64,000 bases of DNA from Semisulcospira habei (Eukaryota; Mollusca; Gastropoda; Semisulcospiridae), in assembly GCA_036245525.1 (NCBI GenBank), contig BTPG01000007.1:162622063-162686062 (forward strand). The letters run 5' to 3'. This document shows positions 19,401-31,400 of this stretch, piece by piece; position 1 is the stretch's first letter; each line of letters opens with the position of its first letter. Made by a program: the position numbers and the translations under genes. Under the pieces are notes generated by a model. The model did not search any database and had not been told where the DNA came from. It saw only the letters and a list, made by a program, of their open reading frames with translations.

Positions 19401-22400
19401 GTGCGGGTGTGGCTGGCCAAGCCAATCCTGGAGCCACACCTGTGAGGGCAATGGGGGCACTGGAACGTAGCTGTGGGGAGAGTCGACACTGTCTTTCTGC
19501 GAGCTCTGGCACTGGTAATCCGTTCGCGCCGATTGTGTTCAAAGAGCGTGCAGGCTTTCCTGGTGTCTTGTCCTTGTGCTTCAAGTTCTTTTACCGGGAA
19601 GGTGCAGTACTTGAGGCTGTCTTTTATGTAGTCTTTGAAGCATTTCTTTGGCCGTCCTTGCTTCCTGTGGCCTTTTGAGAGTGCACCATACAGGAGTTGG
19701 TGTGGCATGCGAGAATCATCCATGCGTATGACATGACCTGTCCAGCGAAGTTGTGTCTTTAAGATCAAGGCTTCAACACTTACTAAACCAGCATTATCCA
19801 GGACTTCCAGGTTTGTCACCATGTCTTGCCATTTGATGCCCATGAGTGAGTGCAGGGATTTCATGTGGAAACGTTCAATTGTTTGAGAAGCTTTCTGTAC
19901 AGCGTCCATGACTCACAGCCATAGAGGAGGCTGGGGAGGACTACTGCCTTGTAGACTTTGATCTTGGTGGAGAGCTTGACGTTGTTGTTATTCAACACAC
20001 GAGTGTGCAGATGACCCAGGGCTTGGCTGGCTTTGCTGATGCGAGCTGCGATTTCCTTGTCGATAGTACCGTCAGAAGAGATGATGCTCCCCAGGTACCT
20101 GAACTGGTCGACGGTCTTCAGCTCGGTGCCTTCGATATACACTTTGGGTGGGGGGGCTCTTGTGCCTGGGGCTGGTTGGTGTAGGACTTCGGTCTTGTTG
20201 AGACTGATGGTGAGGCCAAACAGTCGAGAGGCTTCCAAGAATCTGTTGACGATGGTCTGGAGGTCAGTTGGAAGAGAAGGCAGCTGTCGGAGGAGTGTGG
20301 TTTGGATGGCGAAGCCAACTCCATGTATCCTGTCCTCGTTCTCAGCTTTGCCCTTCCAGAAGAAGGTGTACCCACCCTCAGGTTCACAGATCAAGCCTTC
20401 GTCAGCAAATCGTGTTTCACTAAGAGCTGCAATGTCGATCTTATATCTTGCCAGCTCCCTGGCTATGAGGGCTGTTCTTCTGTGTGGTCTCTGTGTCTGA
20501 TCTCTGTCCAACAGGGTTCGTACGTTCCACGTACCGAGAATAAGTTTCTTTCTTTGTTTTTCTTTTCGACCGAATACAAGGGTTAAACTGCCAGCCGCGG
20601 TAAACTGACTGGTTTGGTGTAGGGCAGGCAATGTTTGGACCATCTTTTCTAGTTCCCTCCCTTACTAGGGTGAGCAGTGCTGTCCTGAAGAGGGCTGCTT
20701 AGTCGCCTGGGATGCTGCCGAACTTCCCTGCTGCCCCTGGTATAGGGAAGAGCGACCACTGGTCCACAGGCCGCCTACGTGCAGTTTCGGAGCTACGACT
20801 CCCAGTAGTAACCTCTACCTGTCGGTTCGCCCGTTTCCCATTGCCGCAGGGCTTCTGGAGGAGGCAGAAGAAAAAAGAAGATGAAGAAGCAGATTTGGTG
20901 AAGATGAAGATCCATGCACAAAAACTGCGTGTGAAGGAGATTTTGGTGGAGAAGCTATTGCGCTGGAGCAACCCCACCCTCTCGGCCGCAGAAATCAGAG
21001 TCCAGCGGCACGATGAGACGTTACAACTGGTAACTTCCTTGGCTGCAGTGGATGGCCATGTCTTCTTCTGTGCTCTGACATGCCCTATGCACTCCACAGT
21101 GCACTGCTGACCCGCCCTCTTGGCCGTTGAACCCTTGATTGAGTTTCCTCCGCCCAGTCGGCCGGTGACAGACTTTGCATGCTAGGACGAGCAACTCCTG
21201 CCTCACCAAGGGTTTGAGACCCCCGGTTTCCCCTCACTTGGTTTAGCCAGACAGTCGAAGCTGTTGCCCGTGGTGTGGCCGCTGTGCATGCTGCAGCTAC
21301 ATGGAGCAGCTACATGGAGCTACAAATGAGAGTTGAGTGTCAAAGTGGGGACCTATACTGGTGGACTACTCTCTAACCTTTGAGAGACGACTTGTCCCCC
21401 CATTATAGGTGAAACCCTCTCCTTGAATACTTCAGACACCACATAGACACATAAGACATATTAAAACTAACACAAAAACATTAATATATATTATTCAATA
21501 CTCTAAACATTCTAAATTCTATAAAGATCAAACAAACTTAACCCTTTGAACCCTGAGTAAATAAGAAGTTACCTTTCAGCCCTGACTTTATTTGAGAAAT
21601 TTCTGTTGGAAATGGGTGTGCACTGTAAAATATTTGTAAATAATATTTTACAACAGATATCCCCATATAAGTATGTACAGATTTGCCATTGGGTGGACTA
21701 CCGTTTTATGGATTTGACCACACTGTGTCACATGTGTCGTAATGCCTGGTGACAAAAATAGTGACAGGTGACAATAAACTTGAAAAAAATGTCATTCGTG
21801 CATGACAGGTCGCTAGTACTTAACATGCATCATTAAATAGGGCGTCTGTTACTGTGACACGTATGTGTCCATGCATTTATAGCATGCCGATACAACGTAA
21901 GGCCCCTACCTTGTCACCAGATGTCAATGTTTACACCTGCCACTGATAAGGTATATCCACGGTCTAGACAACATGTAATAAACGGAGTCAAATGATGATC
22001 AGTGTGTCTGTGTTGTGTCTCGTACATGATCGGATGGAAGTACCAGTGTTGTAAAGACTATATACGTACAACACATGTGACCAATGTGTGTCGTTGGTGT
22101 CCACAGAGTCACCTACAGGTGCACCAAGGTGTGGCATAAAAAAAAAACGGAATATCAATTAGAACCTCTGAATTCAGCATCAGAATCAAGCTGTAAGTAA
22201 TTGCCGTTGTCAGTGCCTCAAACGGCGATTGCTCCAGCTGACACTGCCAACACGTGGTTATGCTGCCACGCGGTAGGTAGGTACACATGTCCCAATGTGA
22301 AGCTATCTGTTGTTGAAACCATGTCTCCAAACACAAAATTGTATCACTCCGAATATCTACACATCCACGCGCCATTCCGACCGTAATTCCCACACTAGCG

Positions 22401-25400
22401 TCGCAAAACTGACCGCATACCACAGACGAACGTACGTGACCCTGTCAGTGTAAACAGGATGTGTCAGTGCGAAGGGCGAGGTCACCACACGTGCAGCGAG
22501 GCTCGCGCGTCACCGGGCGCGCGATACAAAACACCTGACACCACTGTAGCGGTTTGCCGGGCTGAAGGGTATACGAGGCCGCAAACCGCTACAGCGGTTT
22601 GCCAGGTTCAAAGGGTTAACTAATGCATATACTAGAACATTCTAAAAACTGTGTGTTTATTTTTGTTTTCAGCGAGTGCACGCAGAAGCAGAACGGAATT
22701 ACTATGACTCCCAAATCATCATTTTGGACACTTTGAAACAAGTTCTTAATTCTGTGAGTATTCTCCAAATTACATCTTTTTTTTTTTCATGTTTCTTTCC
22801 TGATGTTTTTGGTTTCTTGTAGAAAAAAAAAAATAGCAGCATGATGTATGCATGTAGCATTGTAGCTAAGCTTTTGCAACCTTCAAGCCATAGTTGCTTC
22901 ATCATCATCATCATCAGTCCCTTGCCCGAACTGGGCGTTGGGGGGACTGAAAGGCAGCAGCAACAGACAGTGCTCTCCACTGTGTTCTATTTTGGGCGGT
23001 GGCAAGCAAGTCTGGCATCTCGAGTTCGGTCCATTCTTTTATGTTTGCGACCCAACTCTTTCTCTGACGACCTCGCCGACGACTTCCTTCGAGAGTGCCC
23101 TGGAGGATAGTCTTGGACAAGGTGTTGTGTCGGGTCACGTGGCCAAACCAAGCAAGCTTGCGCCGTTTCACGGTTGCCAGAAGGGGTTCATGTGGGCCCA
23201 CCAGGGATGTGACGATGCTCCGTACATATTCGTTGGTCTTGTGCTCGTGGTACGAGATGCGGAGCAACTTCCTCAGGCACTTGTTCTCAAAGGCCTGGAT
23301 TTTCTTTTCTGGGTCTGCAAGCAGTGTCCAAGTCTCACAGCCGTAGAGTAGAATAGACACTACGAGGGACTTGTAAAGCCTGTACTTGATGGTGAAGCTG
23401 ATGGAGTTACTTCGCCATATCCTGTCCAGCCTGGCCATTGCGGATGTTGCTGTACCTATCATGATACGGATCTCTGCTATGCAACTACCGTCTTTGGACA
23501 GGGTGGCTCCCAAGTACTTGAAGCTATTGACCTCTTCTAGCTTCTGGCCGTTCATGTGAATGTTGCTGCTGCTGTCGCTTGTGGTGTTGATCATCACTTT
23601 GCTTTTATCCGTACTGATCTCCATGCCATAAGACCCTGCGCTACTTGAAAGTTTGTCTGTCAGGTTTTGAAGCTCACTATTGCTGCCTGCCATGAGGTCA
23701 ATGTCGTCTGTGAATCGAAGATTGCACAGGGATCTGCCACCAATAGAGATTGAAGTATGGTGGTCGTGGAGGGTTTCCTGCATGATCTTCTCCAGGAATA
23801 TGTTGAAAAGGACAGGAGAGAGCAGGCATCCTTGACGGACACCGATCGTCGTCCTGAAGAACTCGCCTGACTGATTGTTAAGTAGAACCGCGCTGCAGGC
23901 GTTCTTGTATAGCGCTTCTATCATTTGGATCAGTCCCTCCTCTATGTTGAATGATCTCATGACTTGCCAGAGTCCGTCGTGCCAGACGCGATCAAATGCT
24001 TTCCTGAAATCAATGAAGTTGTGGTAGAGTTCGCGCTGATGCTGCAGATGTTTCTCAATCAGGACGCGGCAGTTGAAAATCTGCTCTACAGTGCTTCTTC
24101 CAACTCTGAAGCCAGCCTGTTCTTCTGCCAGCAGTTCCTCGGCGAAAGTTTTGAGGCGGTTGAGAATGATTCTAAGCATTACTTTGCTAGGGTGACTTAT
24201 CAGACTGATAGTTCTGTAGTTCTGGCACTGTTTCAGGTTTCTGTAGTTCTGGCACTGTTTCAGGTTTCCTTTCTTGGGGAGCGGGATAACTAGAGACTGT
24301 GTCCATTCTACTGGCCATTTCGTTTGCTCCCAGATCTTTTGACAGAGTGTAGTGAGTACCTTTGTTGTTGCTTCTCCTCCATGTTTCAACAGTTCAGCAG
24401 GTACGTTGTCTACACCTGGAGACTTTCCTCCCTTCAGGCCGCGTACGGCTGTTTCCACCTCTTCAGCTAACACTGGCAGGTCTTCGGCCTTCCTGGCCCC
24501 AGCCTGGTTGTTTTGGAGGATGCTGGTGTGTGGCTCAGCCTTGTAGTTATGCAAGTCTCGGCAGTACTCAGTCCATCTGTTTAGTACAGCAGTGTTTTCC
24601 GTAAGGAGTTGGCCGCTGCTGTCTTCGATGACTGTGGCTGTTCGCTGTTGAGTCTTGGTGAGGGTCCTTAGCGTTTCATAAGCCTTCTTGCTGTTGCCGT
24701 TTGCCATGCCCTCTTCCACGCTACGACACTGGTCTTCAATCCAATCTTCTTTGGCTTCTTTCATCCTCTTCCTGATCTTCTTGTTGACAAGTCTGTACTT
24801 GTTTGCTGATGTGAGGTCTTGGCCTCTCTTTTTCTTCCAGGCTCTCCTCTCATCACAGAGATCAAGGATGTCATCGGTGACCCAGGGCTGTTTGCGCTTC
24901 CTCTGCTTCCCCAGCACTTCTTCTGCTGTAGAAAGTAACACCTCTTTTATATTTCCAGCAAGGGTGTCTACGTCCCAGTCCAAAGTAGCCAAGGCTGCAA
25001 ATCTGCCTCCCACCTGGGCTTGGAAGACCTCTTCTACTTCCGGGTCTTTTAGCTTCTCGAGGTCGAATCGGATGCGAGGGCTCTTGCTGTCTCGTTTCAT
25101 TGCCAGCTTCAACTTGAGGCTAGTAAGGACGAGGTTGTGGTCGCTGCCAATATCAGCGCCAGGAAAGGACCTCGTTTGTGCTTTGTTAACGCTGGATTTG
25201 AATCGTCGAGGCAGCAAGATGAAGTCAATCTGGTTATGGACCAGGCCTCCTGGCGATTACCATGTCACTGTTCTTGACTTCTTGTGTGGATGGAGGGTAT
25301 TAGCAACGGTAAGACGGTGACTCTGTGCGAACTCTAAAAGTCGCAGGCCTCTGTCGTTTGTTTCTCCAAGGCCAAACTTGCCAGCTGTTCCTGCCCATTG

Positions 25401-28400
25401 TTGGTAAGCGTCAGGGCCGATCTTTGCATTCCAGTCACCGAGGACGGTCAGAATGTCTTTCTTAGGTGTTTTCTTGATGATGTTGTCCAGTTGTTCGTAG
25501 AATTCTTCTAATTCCTCATCATCATGATCTGCTGTTGGAGCGTATACTTGTATGATAGTGATGTTGTGTGGTCGGGCGGAGATGCGGATGGAGATTAGTC
25601 TGCTTGACACGGGGGTGCAGCTGATGACAGTTCCAGCCACCTCTTTCCTTACGATAAAAGCTACGCCATGTTCGTGCTTGGTTTCTTTTCCGCTGAAGTT
25701 GCTTCATAACTGAATGTAAATCAATGTGATTTGCATGTAAGTAATAGTATTTGCCAGCAAAACAGTTTTGGGTGTGCATGAAATCTCACTCCTTGAATTA
25801 TTCATTAACCCCTATCATTCGGAATACACCAGTGTGTGAAATAAGTTTGACTAAAATAGTTCAAGGGTAGTGCCAGAATAGCTTGGCGCCTTTAGGCGCC
25901 AAGCTGTTCTGGCACCACCCTTGAACTAAAGCCAATATATCCTTATCTGTAAGTACTATAATGAAGCTTGCATATGGCAGTGTACAAATTTGAAGCTTTC
26001 AGCCTCAGTATGATATATGGTTAACAGGTTATGGTATCTAACTCTAAGCACTAGTGTAGCACGGCAGGAACCTGTTGTGAGCAACCATCCTTGGGAGAGG
26101 TCACCTGTCATTAAAGACCATCATTTGATTTAGGTGGCTTTAGCCAACTAAATGATGGTCTGACAGATGACACTTTGTCATTGAAAAGCCTCTTGAGAGA
26201 ACGTCATTTGTCTTTCGATGCCACTTTTTTCTTGCAAAAAGATGTTTCCTCCAAACAGGTTCAGCTGTAGTACTGCAGTTTACATGTACTCGTGTGCTAG
26301 TCTATGATTGTGGATTTTACACCAATGTCTCTTTTTTTTTTTTAGCAACCAAAAGACACCTCCAGGCTCGATGAAGCCATGTATGTCAAGCTTCTCTTGC
26401 CAGAAATCTGCAAGGTAATTTAATATTTACAGTGATTCCGATGACACACAGCTCTGTGTCTGAGCGGCTCAGACATGGCAATCTGATGCAATGAAATTTT
26501 ATTGGATGTATGTGTAATTAATCCATTTAACCCCCATTTTTCAGTTGTCTGTGTATGACCTGTGAGGAGATGGATTGACCGTGATAATTCCAGTGTGGTG
26601 CCTGATTCGCTTGGCACCTGATGGCACCAATATAAACTGAAACTACCCTTGAATTATCATTGTTGAGCCATCTCCTACTGCAGTGTTTCACTATCAAGGC
26701 TAAATGCGTTAATGACCGTGAAATATTTCAGCATATAGTCAAGCTGACTCTCAGGAAAATCTAAAGGGACAAATGTTTTATCATCGTCTTTTGTCAAACA
26801 TTTGAGTACAGTTATATTATGAAGCAGACTGTCATGGACACTTATCTTTCGCTGGAAGTAACTGGAACGGTATTACTTGTACCTTTTTTTCCCATCTAAA
26901 GGCTGTCATGAACATGTCTGTGTCACTTGATGTAACAGGAACTGTGTCACTTCTGTTGTGTTGTTTCTTTTCTAAATTTAAATTGGACTTTGTGGTGATC
27001 AGAGTTTCTTTGTATTTTTTTCCTTAACTCGTTCAGCCCGACGCACATATTTCCCAAATTTTTGAGGCGTCATCTAATGACTACACCTGTTGCAGGAGAT
27101 GGATCTACCATGATAATTCAAGGGTAGTGCCAGATTAGCTTGACGCCGACAGGCGCCAAGCTAATCTGGCACTAGCCTTGAATTATCATGGTCGACCCAT
27201 CTCCTGCTGTAGTATGTCAGGGCTGAATGTGTTAACTGTACTAGATGTTAATTGAAATATATGATGCAATATAATTTTCTGACCAGGCAACCTTGTTTTT
27301 ATTGTCAGAGATGTTGGCCTTAGATGTGAAAGTGTTAATTTTTCACCTGTCCTGTTTGCAGTTCCTGAATCAGCCAACGGACAACAACCCTTTGGCTCAA
27401 CAGTTACGGAACTTAGCCTCCGAAGTCTTGTTTGCTCTGAGTCTAAACAACTTCACGGCCGTTTTTAACAAGATCTCAGCCAAGTAAGTTCATCTTTTCC
27501 TGTCCCATGTGAAAGTGAATGGATATTTCATGCCCTTATAGCACGCAGCAACATTTCACAAATGCTGCAGGGCCTGTTTTGAGTGACTGCCCTTACGAGA
27601 GATCACCTGTCATTAAAGACCATCTTTTAGGTGGCTGTAACCACCTGATTGGTGGTCTTTGGGTGACACGTTTGCTTTTTTTAGACTTGTCTTTTAACCC
27701 CGTCACTGCCGCTGATCGTACTTTGTACGTCTGGGTTTTAATTCAACATGAAGGAGCTTCAGCCGTCCCAAGAACGATGGATACAAAGTGGTTTCAGCAA
27801 GAGGCATAGATCCTTGCGAGCCCCCGTAATTGTGGGGGCTCATGAGGATCTATACCTCTTGCTGAAAGCACTCGGCAGTGAAGGGGTCCAGGCCACTCTT
27901 TTCCTGCAAAGAAGGTGGTTATGCAAAATAGGTACTGCTGGACACCTGTCTCATTTGTGTCTGCATTAGGTTGGTGGCGCTGGTGCAGGTTGAGGATTCC
28001 TCGGACCTGTCAGACCTGGAGTTGATACAGCACATGAACATGGATCTCTCTCGACTCACCAAGCTCCTCAATGGTGAAGATCTTTCTTACTTCTTATACA
28101 TTTCTAATTTTTGTATAGTTTTGCTCGTTCCTTTTTTTCTCATGGGGGGGGGGGGGGGGGGGGGGGGGGGGGTGGGGGGGAGAGGGGGGGTTGGGGGGGG
28201 GAGGGGTGGGGGGTGGGGGAAGAGGTGTTCAAGTTGTGGCCAGCACTAAGTTTAATAAGAATGTAGTTTGTTAATTGCTGTTGTTGAAATCTCACAAATT
28301 TGAGTAAGACTTTAAATATGACCATATTAACATACATTAGCAATGTTAAAAAAAAAAGAAAAAAAGCGCCCAAAGATCGGCTCAGCAACACGTAATTATA

Positions 28401-31400
28401 TTTAAATACATATGTGTTTGTTTGTTTTTTTAAAAAGGATTGTGATGTGTTTGAGTTTGATTGGTTCAGTTGTCAATGTTTTTAGTTTCCATTTTCGTAG
28501 ACTTGTATCTTCCCACAAATGTGTGAATGTTTGGTTTTTGTCAGAAGTTGTGTCAAAGTTCAAGACACTCAAGTCCCGCCAAGTCATTGTCGTCCTAGGG
28601 CTGAATTTGGAAAAGGTAAGAACAAAATGTCATTTGCAGGAGAGCTTGACTGAGTCTCGTATGCATGTAGCCACTGCCATTGTTCACAGTTGTGGTGACT
28701 GCGTGCACAAGGGGCAAACCCTGTGGCTGTCTGCATCTCTTTTATTAACCTATATCATACTGAGGCTAAAAGCTTCAAATTTGTACACTGCCGTATGCAA
28801 GCTACATTATAGTACTTACAGATAAGGATATAGACCAAGCTATTCTAGAACTACCTTTGAACTATTTTGGTCAAACTTATTTCACACACTGGTGTATTCT
28901 GAATGATAAGGGTTATGGTGATTCCCACAGGAATCACTTTGATGAAAAACTATGGACAGCCAAAGGGTTCTCACTTTTAATCGATTTAATTTCCACAGGA
29001 ATCACTTTGATACAAAGCTTTGCACAGCCAAAGGGTTCTCACTTTTTATCGATTTAATTTCCACAGGAATCACCTTGATACAAAGCTTTGCACAGCCAAA
29101 GGGTTCTCACTTTTTATCGATTTAATTTCCACAGGAATCACCTTGATACAAAGCTTTGCACAGCCAAAGGGTTCTCACTTTTTATCGATTTAATTTCCAC
29201 AGGAATCACCTTGATACAAAGCTATGGACAGCCAAAAGGTTCTCACTTTTCATCAAGCTGATTCCTGCAGAAATCACCTTGATAAAAAGTGCTGTGCACA
29301 ACTAGAGGGTTAACACAGAGAGTTCTGTGGTCAAAATTTCCATATTTCGCATTTGTCCTGTTATTCATGACTGCATACCATGATTGTTTTAGGGTGGTGC
29401 CAGAATATGCTGTCGCCCTGAGGCATCAAGCTGGTTCTGTCACCGCAGTTTAACCCTTTTGCTGTCTGGCATTTAAAAATTTTTTTTTTGTTAAGGTGAT
29501 TTTTTCAAGAATAATCTTGAGAAAAGTGCTACAGACGGCCAAAAGGTTAACTATCATTCTTCCTCCGTTTCCTGTTGTATAGTGTCAGTAATTCACCCTT
29601 TGAATGGTGGTAGCAGTTTTTGTCAGTAATGGCACCAAAATTCCTAATTGAATCATCGTGACATTAGTCACTACCGACAGCAAAGGGTTGATACTTAAAA
29701 TGTTATAGGAACTGTGGACAGTCTTGGCAGCAAGCCACTTTCATCAGCTGGAGGTATATTTTCTCATGAGCTCTTAAGGGCAAGTGCAAGGGGTTCATTA
29801 AACTAAAGCCTAACCCTTTCACTCCCAGAACTCATTGACTTCCATTCTAGAGAATGGTGTCAATGGGTTAACCCTCTGGCTGTCAGTAGCAGGAATCATT
29901 GCAACAAAATTTGCTACCAACAGCCAAAGTGTTAAGTTGTCTTTTGTTGACTACTGCTAGAAGTGATGGCTCCACTCTCAATCCCTTGAATCAGACTGAG
30001 AAAGTCATATTCAGCTGTTTTGTTTTGCTGTTGCTGTTGTGCCCATGGTTTCTCCGTTGTTGTTTTAACAGGGAATAATTTGTTGTCTCCTAAAGGATGG
30101 GTTTGTGTTAGTGGTATGTTTGTATGTGTTTGCTATGTTTCTGTCAAGATGCTCAAATGTGTCTTTGTTACAGAAATTTGAAAACGTTTGTGCGTACTTT
30201 GCATACGGTGAACACTTAACTCATTCAGCCCGACGGCCGTATTTCCCAAATTTGGGAGGCATCATCTAATGACTATGCAACAGTTGCAGGAGATGGATCG
30301 ACCATGATAATTTAAGGGCAGTGCCAGATTAGCTTAGCGTCGACAGGCGCCAAGCTAATCTGGCACTACCCTTGAATTATCATGGTCAACCCATCTCCTG
30401 CTGTTGTGCATCAGGGCTGAATGGGTTAATGTTGACAGAAAGAGATTTGGGGCATGGGATTTTAATACGAGCTTCCTCTAAACCTCTATAATTGCTAACA
30501 ACCCCCCAAAATTGATGGGTTATAATTAATTTAGCGTCAGTACTCACTAAAACTCACCGGAGTTTTTGATGGACGCTCTTGTCTGGTTTCTTCAGCATGA
30601 GGAAAATGAAGTGAACTGGAGTTTTCTGTTTGACAAGTCTCATTTCTTTCCCAGGCAATATGGAACTGGATGGACTACTACCCATCTGAATTTACTGATC
30701 TTCAGAAACGCCCCAACGACGAGCTGCAAGGTAAAACAACCGTACATTCTTCGTTTTAACTATTTGCCCTGGCGGCCAGCTTTTTATGCCACCACCTCTA
30801 CATAATGACCCAGTAGCAATTGTGTAGCGGATGTTTGCATTTTGTAGTTGACCCCTTTGCTGCTTAGAAAACTTGACCACCATACAGCCCCCGCAGTTGC
30901 TGAAACCACTGTTTTTATGTTTCTTTGATGGCTGGTGATCTCTGACTGTCACGACCCCGCTTCCGGGGTGCGAGCTACGAGCGCTAACACTCGAGAAGCA
31001 CCCAACCCACACTAACACAAACCTAACACAAACACCAGAGGAACAATGATGACGACATTTTATTACATAAAACCCTAACAATAAACAACTATTCTCACAC
31101 AATCCTAACCACGCATTCACACCTCACATTCACACTCACACACGTCCAAACTCTCCATCCCGAATATCCGTTACCCAATACAAAATAACAAAATATATAG
31201 TAAACTAAATGTCCCTAAAATACAAACGAACAATATACAAGTAGTAAATATCTCTAATACAATATGAAAACAGATTTAACTAAACTAATATACGATAACG
31301 ACTATCCTAAATAATACAAACAAAAACTCAAACACTAAAAGTTTAAATCAACAGCCACTGGACCCCGCCGGAAGCATAAGCGTCAAGCGCTGATGCCAAC

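Larger units (their letters stand above)
22903..25696 (-). mobile_element. 5'-truncated non-LTR retrotransposon with 11-bp target duplication
   Basis: AGTTGCTTCAT flanks both ends (22892-22902 and 25697-25707). The 3' terminus is a (TGA)n tail, seen as ATCATCATCATCATC on the plus strand. The 2.8-kb insert keeps most of the endonuclease and the whole reverse transcriptase and C-terminal region. It lies in NF1 intron 3, antisense to the gene. Confidence 0.9.

Noticed and set aside
19441..20643. The EN-to-RT fused ORF as a domesticated host gene
   Set aside because: It sits between a 13-bp target duplication with LINE leader and tail, and the end is frameshifted, so a dead LINE copy is simpler.
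22109..22423. 104-codon minus-strand ORF in the 1.08-kb TTAA element as a transposase
   Set aside because: No piggyBac catalytic or structural motif could be seen; probably chance.
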